DNA of 64,000 nt from Sphingomonas brevis (GTDB taxonomy: Bacteria; Pseudomonadota; Alphaproteobacteria; Sphingomonadales; Sphingomonadaceae), in contig NZ_JAMGBB010000001.1 in NCBI RefSeq assembly GCF_023516505.1, positions 1,612,001 through 1,676,000 of the forward strand, given 5' to 3'. The notes beneath the pieces are model-generated. The model worked only from the letters and a program-made list of their open reading frames with translations, was not told the origin of the DNA and did not search any database. The position numbers and the translations under genes are program-made. Every line of letters begins with the position of its first letter. Within the stretch, counting starts at the first letter, position 1. Of the stretch, positions 16,919 to 26,286 are shown piece after piece.

Positions 16919-18063
16919 CAGCTCTTTCGCCTTGGCCGCCTTGCCGGTTTGGTCGGCTGGCCGCCCCTAGCGCGGCGTTCGCCCTTTCTCGCCTTGCGGG
17001 CTGACTTGGCCGCAGCAGCCGCGCGCCTGGCCTTGGTTTCCGGCAATTTGGCGGGATCGGGATTGTCCAGTGGCAGCATGTCGCCCAGCATCCGGTCGAA
17101 CCCCAAGGTCGCCAGGCTTTCGGCGAAATGATCCGGCAGCTCGGCCTGATAATCGATCGGCTTCCCGTCGAGACCTTCAAGCTTCAGTCGCCGGGCATGG
17201 AGATGAAGCTTGCGGCTAATTCCGCCAGTCAGGAAGGCCTCCGCACCGCCATATTTGGCATCGCCCACGATCGGATGGCCGATCGCCGCCATATGGGCGC
17301 GGAGCTGGTGGGTGCGGCCGGTTAGCGGCTGCAGCTCGACCCAGGCGGCGCGGTTGCCGGCACGTTCGATCAGCCGATAGCGGGTCTTGGCGGGAAGCCC
17401 GTTTTCCTCGTCGACGTGCATCTTCTCGCCGCCGGTCCCCGGTTGCTTGGCAAGCGGCGCATCGATCAACCCCTCCTCGAGCGACGGAACACCGGTGATC
17501 AGCGCCCAATAGACCTTCCGCGCAGTCCGCCCGGCGAAGGCCCTGGTGAAGTGCGCCGCTGCCCTGGCCGAGCGGGCGACCAGCAGCACGCCGCTGGTGT
17601 CCTTGTCGAGCCGATGGACCAGCTTGGGCCGCTGCCCCTTCTCATCCGCCAGCCCATCGAGCAGCCGGTCGAGATGCTGCACCGTCTTGGTGCCTCCTTG
17701 GGTCGCCAGGCCGGGAGGCTTGTTCAGCATGAACCAGTCGCGCGCCCGGGCCAGCACCATGTCTTGCACATAGGCGGCCTCGTCCTCGGTCAGCGGCTGG
17801 ACATCGCGCTGGGGCCGGCCACCCGGACCTTCGGCCGGAGCGGCCTCCGCCGGCGGAATGCGCAAATTCTGGCCGGTTTCCAGCCGGTCGCCGGGAGAAG
17901 CGCGCTTGCCATCGATGCGAAGCTGGCCGGTCCGTGCCCAACGCGACACAGTGTTGAAGCTGACATCGGGTAGGTTGCGCTTGAACCAGCGGTCGAGCCG
18001 GATGCCGTCATCGTCCTCGCCGACGGTAAACGTCCGAACGCTATCGCTGGAAGGCTGGGCCAT
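16918..18063 (-). CDS. RluA-family pseudouridine synthase (RluC-like)
   Basis: A 381-residue enzyme that isomerises uridine to pseudouridine in rRNA. It has an N-terminal S4 RNA-binding domain (RLDRWFKRNLPDVSFNTVSR, then GQLRIDGKRASPGDRL), then the catalytic domain with HRLDKDTSGVLLVAR, where the aspartate is the nucleophile. GRTHQLRAHMAAIGHPIVGD is the other signature. It ends in an unusual Lys/Arg/Ala-rich tail of about 35 residues (RKARKGERRARGG), probably extra RNA contact. RluC, which modifies 23S rRNA positions near 955, 2504 and 2580 in E. coli, is the closest match by domain layout. Confidence 0.9.
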   Translation of the reverse strand: MAQPSSDSVRTFTVGEDDDGIRLDRWFKRNLPDVSFNTVSRWARTGQLRIDGKRASPGDRLETGQNLRIPPAEAAPAEGPGGRPQRDVQPLTEDEAAYVQDMVLARARDWFMLNKPPGLATQGGTKTVQHLDRLLDGLADEKGQRPKLVHRLDKDTSGVLLVARSARAAAHFTRAFAGRTARKVYWALITGVPSLEEGLIDAPLAKQPGTGGEKMHVDEENGLPAKTRYRLIERAGNRAAWVELQPLTGRTHQLRAHMAAIGHPIVGDAKYGGAEAFLTGGISRKLHLHARRLKLEGLDGKPIDYQAELPDHFAESLATLGFDRMLGDMLPLDNPDPAKLPETKARRAAAAAKSARKARKGERRARGGQPTKPARRPRRKS

Positions 18064-18072
18064 GGCCGCCCC

Positions 18073-18444
18073 TTAGCCGGTCATGCCCTCGTGCGCCATT
18101 GCCCAATAATCGAAGGTCTTTTGCTGCAGCTGACGGATGAATTTCGCTGCCCTTGGGCCTTCCCACGGTCCCTCATATCCATGTGCCTTGCCGCCGCCGG
18201 CAACCCACCAGCCCTGCCCAGGCAGCCCATCGGATTGTCGAACGACCAGCACCGCCAGCTCCGGTTCGCCATGCGCAGCAGCTTCCTCGTCGACCACCCC
18301 CAAGGTTTTGCACAGCGCCCGCATTTTCGGCCGGGAAAAACCATAACCGAGATGTTCGAGAAGCTCCGAGTAACTCAACGAATGGCCAGCAGCCGCGGCC
18401 GCGACCAGATGGGCGCGAACCTCCGAAGCGTCGCCTAAGGTCAT
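18073..18444 (-). CDS. Hypothetical protein with winged-helix-like N-terminus
   Basis: A 123-residue protein I do not assign to a named family. The first half (VRAHLVAAAAAGHSLSYSEL, FSRPKMRALCKTLG) reads like a small helix-turn-helix or winged-helix fold, and the second half has the conserved-looking ELAVLVVRQSDGLPGQGWW. Similar sphingomonad proteins are sometimes labelled ribose-phosphate pyrophosphokinase, which the sequence does not support. Its start overlaps the end of the DUF4893 gene by 4 bases. Confidence 0.75.
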   Translation of the reverse strand: MTLGDASEVRAHLVAAAAAGHSLSYSELLEHLGYGFSRPKMRALCKTLGVVDEEAAAHGEPELAVLVVRQSDGLPGQGWWVAGGGKAHGYEGPWEGPRAAKFIRQLQQKTFDYWAMAHEGMTG

Positions 18445-19106
18445 TCCTTCGGCTGGTCTGGTACCGGGGTCAGTTCGAACACCAGCAGCTGCGCACCGGA
18501 TTGCGGATAGGGGATCACCAGCCGCCAGCGGAACGGGCCGATCCGTTCGAAGACGCCGGCCATGTCGCGCTTGGGATCGTCGCCATAATTGAGCACTTCA
18601 TCCTCACTGCCGAGGCCGAGGCTGCCAAGGAAAACCAGGCGTGTCGGTGCATCATCCTCCCACATCCGTCCGGCAGGCCGCTGGCTTCCGGTCAGCTTGA
18701 TGATGGTGAAGGTGTTGTGGTCGACCCCGACATGGCAAAAGAATGGCTTGAATTTCTCATAGGCCGGAGCCTTCGGCTTTTCGCGGCCGAGCTTGATCAT
18801 CCGGCAGTTATAGATGCCGGGGGTCGGCGCCGGGCGAGGCAGGCTGGCATCGGGATCGAGCAGCTTGCCCTCGGTCTTCATCTCGTTGCCGAAACCCGCC
18901 GAGCGCGCTTCGGCCAGGCCAGTCGACCAGCCGGTCGCGACCCGGCGGATGCGGTTGATGTCGGCGGCGCTTGCCTTCGCCTGCCAAACATCGGCCCGGG
19001 TAGGTGGAGCGGCGACCACGATCGGGCGCGGCGGTTCCTTGGCGGGCGGCGTGCAACCGCTCGCGGCCAGCGCGACCAACAACATGGCAGACCGAATGGG
19101 CCTCAA
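18441..19106 (-). CDS. DUF4893 lipoprotein
   Basis: A 222-residue outer-envelope lipoprotein. The N-terminus MRPIRSAMLLVALAASGC ends in a lipobox with the cysteine to be lipidated. The mature part includes the block TPGIYNCRMIKLG and ends with PFRWRLVIPYPQSGAQLLVFELTP, typical of DUF4893 proteins. I chose TTG 19106 as start: GGAG lies exactly seven bases before it and it gives a proper positively charged n-region. The open frame runs back to 19286, but that part is not signal-like and overlaps rarD. Function unknown. Confidence 0.82.
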   Translation of the reverse strand: MRPIRSAMLLVALAASGCTPPAKEPPRPIVVAAPPTRADVWQAKASAADINRIRRVATGWSTGLAEARSAGFGNEMKTEGKLLDPDASLPRPAPTPGIYNCRMIKLGREKPKAPAYEKFKPFFCHVGVDHNTFTIIKLTGSQRPAGRMWEDDAPTRLVFLGSLGLGSEDEVLNYGDDPKRDMAGVFERIGPFRWRLVIPYPQSGAQLLVFELTPVPDQPKE

Positions 19107-19269
19107 GTTGCGACTCCGAATTATGCGAACCCCGCTGCCCCTAGGGTGACAAAGCCGCGCGATGCTTTCAACTAACGATAAGTTCACCAAATCACATTGT
19201 TCGAATTTCTGATCGGGGAGAGCGGCATGCTCGATTGACTGCCCCGGTGCAACCGCTAGGCGCAGGCCA

Positions 19270-20211
19270 GTGAACGTGCCCCTCACCGATCAGGCTGACG
19301 CCGACGCCCGAGCCCGCGCCGGACTGCTGTTCGGTCTCGCCGCCTACGGCCTGTGGGGCGTCATGCCGATCTACTTCAAGCTGCTGAAGGCGGTGCCGTC
19401 GATCGACATTGTCGCCCATCGGATCGTCTGGTCGCTGGTGGTCCTGGTCTTCCTCGCCACCATGGCCAAGGCCTGGGGCCAGATCGGCGCGGCAGTCCGC
19501 AGCCGCAAGACATTGCCAATATTGTTCGTGACGTCCGTCCTCATCGGCACCAATTGGCTGCTCTACGTCTATGCGATCAACAGCGGGCACATCCTCGCCG
19601 GAAGCCTCGGCTACTATCTCAACCCACTGGCCAATATCCTGCTCGGCCGATTCATCCTGAAGGAGCGCTTGACCAGGCTGCAATGGGCAGCGGTGGCGAT
19701 CGCCGCGGCGGGGATTGCCGTTCTCGCCGCTGGCGCGCTCGGCACGCTGTGGATCAGCCTGACCCTGTGCTTCAGCTTCGCCACCTACGGCCTGCTGCGG
19801 AAAATCGTCCATGTCGAATCGCTTGCCGGCCTGGCGATCGAGACCGCGCTATTGTTTCCGATTGCCCTGGGCTGGTTGCTGCTTGGCGGATCGGAGGGCA
19901 GGCCGATGTTCGGTCTGGGCGGACAGGAAACGGCGCTGCTGATTTCCGCCGGCGTCGTTTCGACCGTGCCTTTGCTGTGCTTCACCGCCGCCGCCCGCCG
20001 GCTGGCCTATTCGACGGTCGGAATGTTGCAGTTTATCGCGCCGACCCTGCAGTTCCTGCTGGCCGTCGCCATTTACGACGAGCCATTTACCTGGGCCCAC
20101 GGCATCGCGTTCGGCTGCATCTGGACGGCGCTCGCCCTCTATCTTGGAGCGATGATCCGCGATCGCCGGGCCAGCCAGCAACGCGAGTGCGACGAGATGG
20201 CAGAGGCCTGA
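19270..20211 (+). CDS. rarD: RarD-type EamA family transporter
   Basis: A 313-residue inner-membrane protein with about ten membrane segments in two EamA halves. The RarD pattern is clear in GLAAYGLWGVMPIYFKLLK and VLIGTNWLLYVYAINSGHILAGSLGYYLNPL, and in GMLQFIAPTLQFLLAVAIY near the end. RarD proteins belong to the drug/metabolite transporter superfamily; the substrate is not known. The start is GTG at 19270 with only a weak upstream CAGG. It is divergent from the DUF4893 gene. Confidence 0.9.
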   Translation: MNVPLTDQADADARARAGLLFGLAAYGLWGVMPIYFKLLKAVPSIDIVAHRIVWSLVVLVFLATMAKAWGQIGAAVRSRKTLPILFVTSVLIGTNWLLYVYAINSGHILAGSLGYYLNPLANILLGRFILKERLTRLQWAAVAIAAAGIAVLAAGALGTLWISLTLCFSFATYGLLRKIVHVESLAGLAIETALLFPIALGWLLLGGSEGRPMFGLGGQETALLISAGVVSTVPLLCFTAAARRLAYSTVGMLQFIAPTLQFLLAVAIYDEPFTWAHGIAFGCIWTALALYLGAMIRDRRASQQRECDEMAEA

Positions 20212-20253
20212 GGTCGATGCTAAGGAGCAGCGCCTAACAAGAGGAGCCGCGCC

Positions 20254-20475
20254 TTGCTGAACCTTGTTTCGTTGGTCATCGGCGCAGTTGCGCTGGTCTG
20301 CGTCGCAATCGCCTTCATTCCCTTGCTGGGCTGGGCGAACTGGCTGATCATTCCCCTTGCGGTACTCGGCGCCGGCATTGGCGCGGTGTCTGGAAGCAAG
20401 AGCGGCAGAAACCTCAACCTGTTCGTGATCGTCGTCGGGATTGTGCGGCTGATGCTGGGCGGAGGAATCCTGTGA
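20254..20475 (+). CDS. Small membrane protein
   Basis: A 73-residue protein with two or three hydrophobic segments (LVSLVIGAVALVCVAIAFIPLL; WLIIPLAVLGAGIGAVSG; LFVIVVGIVRLMLGG). No family recognised with confidence. It starts with TTG preceded by GAGGAG at good spacing and its stop overlaps the GTG of the next gene (GTGA), so the pair is probably co-translated. Confidence 0.78.
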   Translation: MLNLVSLVIGAVALVCVAIAFIPLLGWANWLIIPLAVLGAGIGAVSGSKSGRNLNLFVIVVGIVRLMLGGGIL

Positions 20476-21068
20476 AACGCGATCCCCGCATCGACGCTTA
20501 CATCGCCAAGGCGGCGCCGTTCGCGCAGCCGATCCTCGAAAAAGTTCGCGAGCGGGTCCATGCCGCGGCGCCGGAAGCCGAGGAAACGATGAAATGGAGC
20601 GCGCCCGGCTTCACGGTCGGCGGCAAGATCCTGTTGATGATGGCCGCATTCAAGCAGCATGCCGCGCTCAACTTCTGGCGCGGCCAGGAGATAGGCGACG
20701 GCAGTCCCAAGGCCGGGGCAATGGGTCAATTCGGCAAGCTGACCTCCGTCGCGGACTTGCCGGGGGACAGGGAATTGGATGTGCTGATCCGCGAGGCGGC
20801 GGCGCTGGCCAAGACCGCTCCCGCGCCTCGCAAGGTCAAGCATGAGCCCAAGCCGCCGGCGGAGCTTCACCCGGAATTCGCCAGGGCGCTCAACGCCAAT
20901 CCCAAAGCCAAGGCCACCCTCGACGGCTTCCCGCCATCCGCCCAGCGGGAATATCTCGATTGGATCACCGAAGCGAAGCAGGACAAGACCCGCGAAAAGC
21001 GCATTGCCGATGCAGTGGAATGGCTGTCCGAAGGCAAGCGCCGGATGTGGAAGTATGAAAAATGCTAG
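20472..21068 (+). CDS. YdeI/OmpD-associated family protein (DUF1801 plus OmdA-like)
   Basis: A 198-residue cytoplasmic protein. The N-terminal half is DUF1801-like (AQPILEKVRERVHAAAPEAEETMKWSAPGFTV), and the C-terminal half is the YdeI/OmdA motif region (FARALNANPKAKATLDGFPP, QREYLDWITEAKQDKTREKR). YdeI proteins have been linked to peptide resistance in enterics, but the biochemistry is unclear. It begins at a GTG that overlaps the previous stop. Confidence 0.85.
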   Translation: MKRDPRIDAYIAKAAPFAQPILEKVRERVHAAAPEAEETMKWSAPGFTVGGKILLMMAAFKQHAALNFWRGQEIGDGSPKAGAMGQFGKLTSVADLPGDRELDVLIREAAALAKTAPAPRKVKHEPKPPAELHPEFARALNANPKAKATLDGFPPSAQREYLDWITEAKQDKTREKRIADAVEWLSEGKRRMWKYEKC

Positions 21069-21518
21069 CTAGCGCGACATTCTGAGCGCCGGGCCGAACC
21101 TCGTTTCCGCATCGCCTTCGATGGTAAAGCCGCATCTTTCGTAGAATCCTTGCGCCGCGGGATTGGCGACCACCATCATCGCCAGGCCCTGCCGGCGGGC
21201 CTCGTGCACGGCGACGTCAACCAATGCCGCCCCGATCCCCCTGCCCCAAAGCTCCGGCTCGACGAACAGCCCGTCGAGCTCGATATGGCCTTCCTCGGCC
21301 AATATCGCGGAAAATCCGACGGCCCGCCCGCCAAGCTCGGCGACGTAAACCTCTCCCCGCTCGATCTGATCCATCGGCAGGTGGATCGCATCGGGATGGG
21401 CCTCGAGGTGCGGCCGGTCGTTTCCATTGGCGAGCGATGCCCGCCGCTGGAGCGATTCCAACTTCTCACGTTCCTCGGGTTTGGCGAGCCTGATCTGAAG
21501 CTCAGCGGGTCCGGACAT
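21069..21518 (-). CDS. GNAT family N-acetyltransferase
   Basis: A 149-residue acetyltransferase. LFVEPELWGRGIGAALVDVAVHEARRQG holds the acetyl-CoA-binding loop, and NPAAQGFYERCGF is the typical end of the domain. The best start is ATG 21518, which lies inside the last codons of phaC (17-base overlap); an upstream in-frame ATG at 21533 lies deeper in phaC. Co-transcription with phaC is likely. Substrate unknown. Confidence 0.87.
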   Translation of the reverse strand: MSGPAELQIRLAKPEEREKLESLQRRASLANGNDRPHLEAHPDAIHLPMDQIERGEVYVAELGGRAVGFSAILAEEGHIELDGLFVEPELWGRGIGAALVDVAVHEARRQGLAMMVVANPAAQGFYERCGFTIEGDAETRFGPALRMSR

Positions 21519-23235
21519 AGCGGCCCGGCGCATCCTCGATCGGTTTCAGCTTGCCCTTGCCCGGTACCCGGGCGCCGGTCGCCTTGACCTTCCCATGGCC
21601 CTGCCCGTTCAGCCATTGAATCCAGTCCGGCCACCAGCTGCCCTTATGCTCGGTCGAGTAGGCAATGAATTCCTGCAACGTCGTCGCCGGCTCGTCGCTG
21701 GTCCAATATTGATATTTGTTGGCCGCCGGCGGGTTGACCACCCCGGCGATATGACCCGACCCGGCGAGGATGAACCGCTTGGGCCCCTTAAGCACGCGGG
21801 TAAGTTTCCACACGCTCGGCGCCGGCGCGATATGATCCTCCCGCCCGGCCTGGATATAGGCCGGTGTTTCGATGCTGCCGAGATCGATCGGAACGCCCTT
21901 CACGCTCAGCGCGCCGGGCGTCATCATCAGGTTTTGGCGATAGAGCCGCTCAAGATAGTCGCGGTGCCACTCGCCCGGAAGATTGGTGACGTCGCCATTC
22001 CAGTGAAGCAGGTCGAACGGCGTCGGGTCGTTGCCCATCAGATAGTTGTTGACGACGTAATTCCAGATGAGGTCCTTGCCGCGCAGCAGGTTGAAGGTCG
22101 CGGCCATCACTCGCCCGTCGAGCACGCCGGTTTCGGCGGTCAGCTGCTTCAGCGTCGCCAGCGTATCGTCGCCGACGAACATCTTGAGATCGCCCGGATC
22201 CTCGAAATCGACCTGTGCGGTAAAGAAGGTCGCGCTGGCGACCTTGTCCGCTTCGCCCTTGCCGGCCAGATAGGCCAGCGTCGCCGCCATGGTGGTCCCG
22301 GCCACGCAATAGCCGATGGTATGGACCTTATCGACGCCCAGCAGGTCGCGGATGACGTCGACTGCCTCTTCCTGCGCCGCGACATAATCGTCCATGCCAA
22401 TGTCGCGGATACTCTCATCGGCCGACTTCCAGCTTACCATGAACAGGGTGACCCCCTGGTCGACGGTCCATTTGACGAAGCTTTTTTCGGGCGTGAGATC
22501 GAGGATGTAGAAGCGATTGATCCAGGGCGGGAAGATCACCAGCGGCGTTTCCAGCACTTCGTCGGTGGTCGGATCATATTGAATCAGCTGGAATAGCTTG
22601 GTCTCGTAGATCACCTTGCCCGGCGTCGTTGCAAGGTTGCGGCCCAGCTCGAACGCGCCTTCCGGGCTTTGGGTGACTTGCCCGCGGGTGATGTCGCCAA
22701 GCATGTTCTTGAGCCCGGACAACAAATTTTCGCCCTTGGTCTCCACCGTCCGCTTCATCACGTCCGGATTGGTGGCCATGAAGTTGGCCGGGCTCATCGC
22801 TTCGACGAAGCCCTTGGTGGCGAAGCGCAGCCGGTCGCGCGCCTCATCGTCGATCCCGTCCAGGTCCTCGACGGTTCCGAGCAGCTTGTCGCTGATCGCC
22901 AGATAGCTTTGCCGCACCGTGTCGAAGATCGGGCTTTCACGCCATTCGGGCGAGGAGAAGCGACGGTCCTTCTGTTCGCCGGCGGCCGTATATTGGCCAA
23001 GCATCTGGCTCCAGGCTTCCATCCCCTTCGACCAGGCGTCCGCGCCTGCGGTCATCCAGGCCATCGGGTCATTGGTGGCATGCGCCACCGGCAGTCCGAA
23101 GCCCGGCATCGACTTGCCCTGCGCCAGATTGTCGGCCCACGCCTCCATGATCATTTGGTTGGCCCGCGCCATGACCAGCGCCCAATGCTGCCAGTCCTCA
23201 AGGCTTGGAATGGTGGTGGTCGTTTCTTCGCTCAT
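21502..23235 (-). CDS. phaC: Class I polyhydroxyalkanoate synthase
   Basis: A 577-residue PHA polymerase that joins 3-hydroxyacyl-CoA units into storage polyester on granules. The lipase-like box is GYCVAGTT, with the catalytic cysteine near residue 320. The catalytic aspartate is in GREDHIAP and the histidine in GSGHIAGVVNPP. The N-terminal domain and length fit class I, which works without PhaE or PhaR subunits. I start at ATG 23235 (MSEETTTTIPSLEDW); the open frame runs to 23409 through a REP-like repeat and is not plausible there. The phasin at 13881-14624 should coat the same granules. No phaA or phaB is in the window. Confidence 0.94.
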   Translation of the reverse strand: MSEETTTTIPSLEDWQHWALVMARANQMIMEAWADNLAQGKSMPGFGLPVAHATNDPMAWMTAGADAWSKGMEAWSQMLGQYTAAGEQKDRRFSSPEWRESPIFDTVRQSYLAISDKLLGTVEDLDGIDDEARDRLRFATKGFVEAMSPANFMATNPDVMKRTVETKGENLLSGLKNMLGDITRGQVTQSPEGAFELGRNLATTPGKVIYETKLFQLIQYDPTTDEVLETPLVIFPPWINRFYILDLTPEKSFVKWTVDQGVTLFMVSWKSADESIRDIGMDDYVAAQEEAVDVIRDLLGVDKVHTIGYCVAGTTMAATLAYLAGKGEADKVASATFFTAQVDFEDPGDLKMFVGDDTLATLKQLTAETGVLDGRVMAATFNLLRGKDLIWNYVVNNYLMGNDPTPFDLLHWNGDVTNLPGEWHRDYLERLYRQNLMMTPGALSVKGVPIDLGSIETPAYIQAGREDHIAPAPSVWKLTRVLKGPKRFILAGSGHIAGVVNPPAANKYQYWTSDEPATTLQEFIAYSTEHKGSWWPDWIQWLNGQGHGKVKATGARVPGKGKLKPIEDAPGRYVRTR

Positions 23236-23266
23236 GTCGGCCACATACCCGTTTGGCGGCACAAAG

Positions 23267-23350
23267 TCGTCACCCCGGACTTGATCCGGGGTCTGCCTGT
23301 TTCTTAGGCAGCAAGACAAGGCGGGTCCCGGCTCAAGGCCGGGACGACGG
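23267..23350. repeat. REP-like double palindrome
   Basis: Two adjacent hairpins: CACCCCGGACTTGATCCGGGGTC and GGTCCCGGCTCAAGGCCGGGACGACGG in part, with GTCGTC at the left and GACGAC at the right as outer arms. This is a common sphingomonad intergenic palindrome. It separates the divergent phaC and TRIC-type genes. Confidence 0.8.
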
Positions 23351-23392
23351 TTGCGGGTTGCATTGAGTCGATCGTCGATCGAAGAGCGGTTC

Positions 23393-24013
23393 ATGACGCC
23401 CCCGACCATCCTCCCCGACGCACTGGTAATGCTCGACTATGTCGGCATCGCCGTGTTCGCGGTGTCGGGTGCATTGGCCGCCGCGGAGCGGAAGCTCGAT
23501 TTCGTAACCTTCGTCTTTTTCGCGGTGGTGACCGGCGTCGGCGGCGGCACGCTGCGCGACCTGCTGATTGGGGCGCCGGTGTTCTGGGTCAACACCAATG
23601 CGACGCTCCTGATCTGTATCGGTGCGGCCTTGGGTGTCTGGTTCCTGTCGCGCCGGGCAATCGCCGAACGAGCGGTGCTTTGGTTCGACGCGATCGGCAT
23701 GGCCGCTTACGCGGCTTATGGCGCGTCCAAAGCGCTGACATACGGAGTGGCGCCCGTACCGGCATTCGTGATGGGGGTCCTGACCGCCTGCGCCGGAGGC
23801 ATCCTCCGCGACGTGCTTGCCAATGAGCCGACGATCCTGCTTCGCCGCGAGCTTTACATCACGCCCGCTGCGCTTGCGTCCGGCCTGTTCGTCGCATTCA
23901 CCGTGCTGGGCTTCCCCGCATTCTTGGCGGCATCGATCGCGGCACTTGCGGGGTTCGTCCTGCGGGCGCTGGCGATAACCCGCCGGCTAACCTTGCCCCT
24001 CTATAACCGATAG
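23393..24013 (+). CDS. Trimeric intracellular cation channel family protein (UPF0126/YadS-like)
   Basis: A 206-residue membrane protein with seven hydrophobic segments arranged as two repeats of the UPF0126 domain. The repeated signature is visible twice: VFAVSGALAAAERK with GVGGGTLRDLL, and AAYAAYGASKALTYG with CAGGILRDVLANE. Prokaryotic members are homologues of TRIC cation channels. I use ATG 23393, after the REP-like repeat; a longer frame to 23351 is unsupported. Confidence 0.9.
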   Translation: MTPPTILPDALVMLDYVGIAVFAVSGALAAAERKLDFVTFVFFAVVTGVGGGTLRDLLIGAPVFWVNTNATLLICIGAALGVWFLSRRAIAERAVLWFDAIGMAAYAAYGASKALTYGVAPVPAFVMGVLTACAGGILRDVLANEPTILLRRELYITPAALASGLFVAFTVLGFPAFLAASIAALAGFVLRALAITRRLTLPLYNR

Positions 24014-24089
24014 CGCCGCTCGCAGACTGTCCTGCGGCAAGGCGAGATGGCCCCTTGCCGCACCGCAGCATGGCCGCCATGCTAGTTCC

Positions 24090-25268
24090 ATGTCCGACGA
24101 ATTCTACCGCATCCAGCGCCTGCCGCCCTACGTCTTTGCCGAAGTCAACGCGATGAAGGCCGCGGCGCGGGCGAGGGGCGAAGACATCGTCGATCTTGGC
24201 ATGGGCAATCCCGACGGCGCACCGCCACGCCACGTCATCGACAAGTTGGCCGAGGTCGCGGCCAAGCCGACCGCGCATCGCTATTCGGCGTCCAAAGGGA
24301 TTCCGGGGCTGAGGAAGGCGCAGGCGGCCTATTACCAGCGGCGGTTCGGAGTGGAGCTCGATCCAGACCGCGAAGTCATCGTCACCCTGGGATCCAAGGA
24401 AGGGCTCGCCAACCTCGCCCAGGCGATCACGGCCCCGGGCGACGTCGTGCTGACTCCCAACCCAAGCTACCCGATCCATCATTTCGGCTTCATCATCGCC
24501 GGCGCATCGATCCGCTCGATCCCTGCCGTCCCCGGTCCGGACTTCTTCGAACGGCTCGACCGGGCAATGCGCTACACCGTGCCGCGGCCCAAGGTGCTGG
24601 TGATCGGCTATCCCAGCAATCCGACCGCACAAGTCGTCGATCTCGACTTCTACAGACAGCTGGTCGAATTCGCGCGAAGCGAAGGCCTGTGGCTAATCTC
24701 CGACCTCGCCTATGCAGAGATTTATTTCGGTGACACTCCCACCCCCTCGGTCCTGCAGGTGCCGGGAGCGAAGGAAGTGGCGGTCGAGTTCACGTCGATG
24801 TCCAAGACCTACTCGATGGCCGGCTGGCGGATGGGGTTCGCGGTCGGCAACGAAAAGCTGATCGGCGCGCTGACCCGGGTGAAAAGCTACCTGGATTATG
24901 GCGCCTTCACCCCGATCCAGGCCGCGGCGGTTGCCGCCCTCAATGGCCCTCAGGATTGCGTCGAAGCCAACCGCCAGCTGTACAAGAAGCGTCGCGACGT
25001 GTTGGTCGAATGCTTCGGCCGCGCAGGCTGGGATATCCCGGTGCCGATGGCCAGCATGTTCGCCTGGGCCCCGATCCCCGAGCAATATCGGCATCTCGGC
25101 AGCATGGAATTTTCCAAGCGGCTGCTCACCGAAGCCCAAGTCGCGGTCGCCCCGGGTGTCGGCTTCGGCGAGGAAGGCGAAGGCTTTGTCCGCCTCGCGC
25201 TGGTCGAGAATGAGCAACGGCTCCGCCAGGCGGCGCGAGGGGTCAGGAAGATGCTGGCCGCCAGCTAG
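24090..25268 (+). CDS. alaC: Alanine transaminase AlaC-like aminotransferase
   Basis: A 392-residue PLP-dependent class I aminotransferase. Matches to E. coli AlaC (YfdZ) are long: RLPPYVFAEVNAMK, DIVDLGMGNPDGAPP, IVTLGSKEGLANL and PNPSYPIHHFGFIIAGA. The PLP lysine is in SMSKTYSMAGWRMGF near residue 235. AlaC makes alanine from pyruvate and glutamate. LL-diaminopimelate aminotransferase is a near relative and an alternative label, but alphaproteobacteria usually make lysine by the succinylase route. It converges on the 7TM gene with a 4-base overlap. Confidence 0.9.
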   Translation: MSDEFYRIQRLPPYVFAEVNAMKAAARARGEDIVDLGMGNPDGAPPRHVIDKLAEVAAKPTAHRYSASKGIPGLRKAQAAYYQRRFGVELDPDREVIVTLGSKEGLANLAQAITAPGDVVLTPNPSYPIHHFGFIIAGASIRSIPAVPGPDFFERLDRAMRYTVPRPKVLVIGYPSNPTAQVVDLDFYRQLVEFARSEGLWLISDLAYAEIYFGDTPTPSVLQVPGAKEVAVEFTSMSKTYSMAGWRMGFAVGNEKLIGALTRVKSYLDYGAFTPIQAAAVAALNGPQDCVEANRQLYKKRRDVLVECFGRAGWDIPVPMASMFAWAPIPEQYRHLGSMEFSKRLLTEAQVAVAPGVGFGEEGEGFVRLALVENEQRLRQAARGVRKMLAAS

Positions 25269-26089
25269 ACGCCCATCAGCTGCCGCGCCGTCGAATGCCA
25301 CCAGGGCGTGTCCCACAGCGCATGGATCGCGATCGCGAGCGGCAAATAGGCTGCGGCCAATATCCAATAGGCGCGGTGGACGTAGCGGTTGCGAATGACG
25401 TCCCACAGGAACATCGGGGACAGCGCCAGCATCGTATAAATATCCACCGTCAGCGGGCTGCCGGGCATGGTTTGCGGTATCCATTGGATGCGATCGATAG
25501 AAGCCGGCATCGCCATTGCGACGGCGATGATCATCATCCGCTTGTGCATTCCGGAATCGCGAAGTCGCGCGCTTAGCCCGATCGCCATGAACAGCGAGAA
25601 CAGGATGCCGATCCTGATCTGCAGCAGCATGATATTTTCCCAGATGGCGACCACCTGCTGGACCTTTGGCTGCTCCGCGGCTGGTGCCGCCTGGGCGAAA
25701 TTCCACAGCAGATGATAGTTGGTCGGAATGAGGATGAAGCCGACGACGACCAGAGTCGGGGCAAGTACCATGCCGAGCATCCCGAGCTGCTTGTGCGAAT
25801 CTCGTCGCCCGGTGGCCATCAGCCAGGTTTGACTGAAGAGCAGCAGCAGGAACGATCCCATCAGCACCGCGTGAACGTGGAGGATCAATGGGAATGGCGG
25901 CCGCTGTCCCGCCTCGAGCGCGGCGATCTTGGCCAGCGAGTCCGGGATGAAGCCAAACATTGTGTAAAGCAGGAAGCTGCCGGCCATGATGACGAAGATC
26001 CAGCGATCGATCGTCTTTGCCCTGGGCGTGCCCGTCAGCACATCGTCGCGCCGAGTGCCGCCGCCCAGCGTAGCTGCCAAAGTTGCCAT
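25265..26089 (-). CDS. Seven-segment membrane protein, unknown function
   Basis: A 274-residue protein with about seven hydrophobic helices (IFVIMAGSFLLYTMFGFI, LMGSFLLLLFSQTWLMA, LGMVLAPTLVVVGFILI, IGILFSLFMAIGL and others). Histidines lie at the ends of segments (ILHVHAVLMG, DSHKQLGM, CDNYHLL-like NYHLLWNF), a layout seen in cytochrome b561-like or DUF2306-like membrane haem proteins; this is a suggestion only. A good single family name cannot be given. It is followed by nothing on its strand and converges on alaC. Confidence 0.75.
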   Translation of the reverse strand: MATLAATLGGGTRRDDVLTGTPRAKTIDRWIFVIMAGSFLLYTMFGFIPDSLAKIAALEAGQRPPFPLILHVHAVLMGSFLLLLFSQTWLMATGRRDSHKQLGMLGMVLAPTLVVVGFILIPTNYHLLWNFAQAAPAAEQPKVQQVVAIWENIMLLQIRIGILFSLFMAIGLSARLRDSGMHKRMMIIAVAMAMPASIDRIQWIPQTMPGSPLTVDIYTMLALSPMFLWDVIRNRYVHRAYWILAAAYLPLAIAIHALWDTPWWHSTARQLMGV

Positions 26090-26286
26090 GCATCCCCCCT
26101 TATCGAACAGGCCCGATACGCTAGCACAGGCGCCGGCGATAAGAACGGTTAACCAAAGTGAGGGTTATCGGCCAAGCGAGCCTTTGGAACGTTCGGCCGC
26201 CATTGGGAGTTATCCGCGCCAGCTTGTGCTTGCGCCATTGCTCATGCACTTGATCGACAACGGTTTTTGCAGGCGGGACTCCGGGG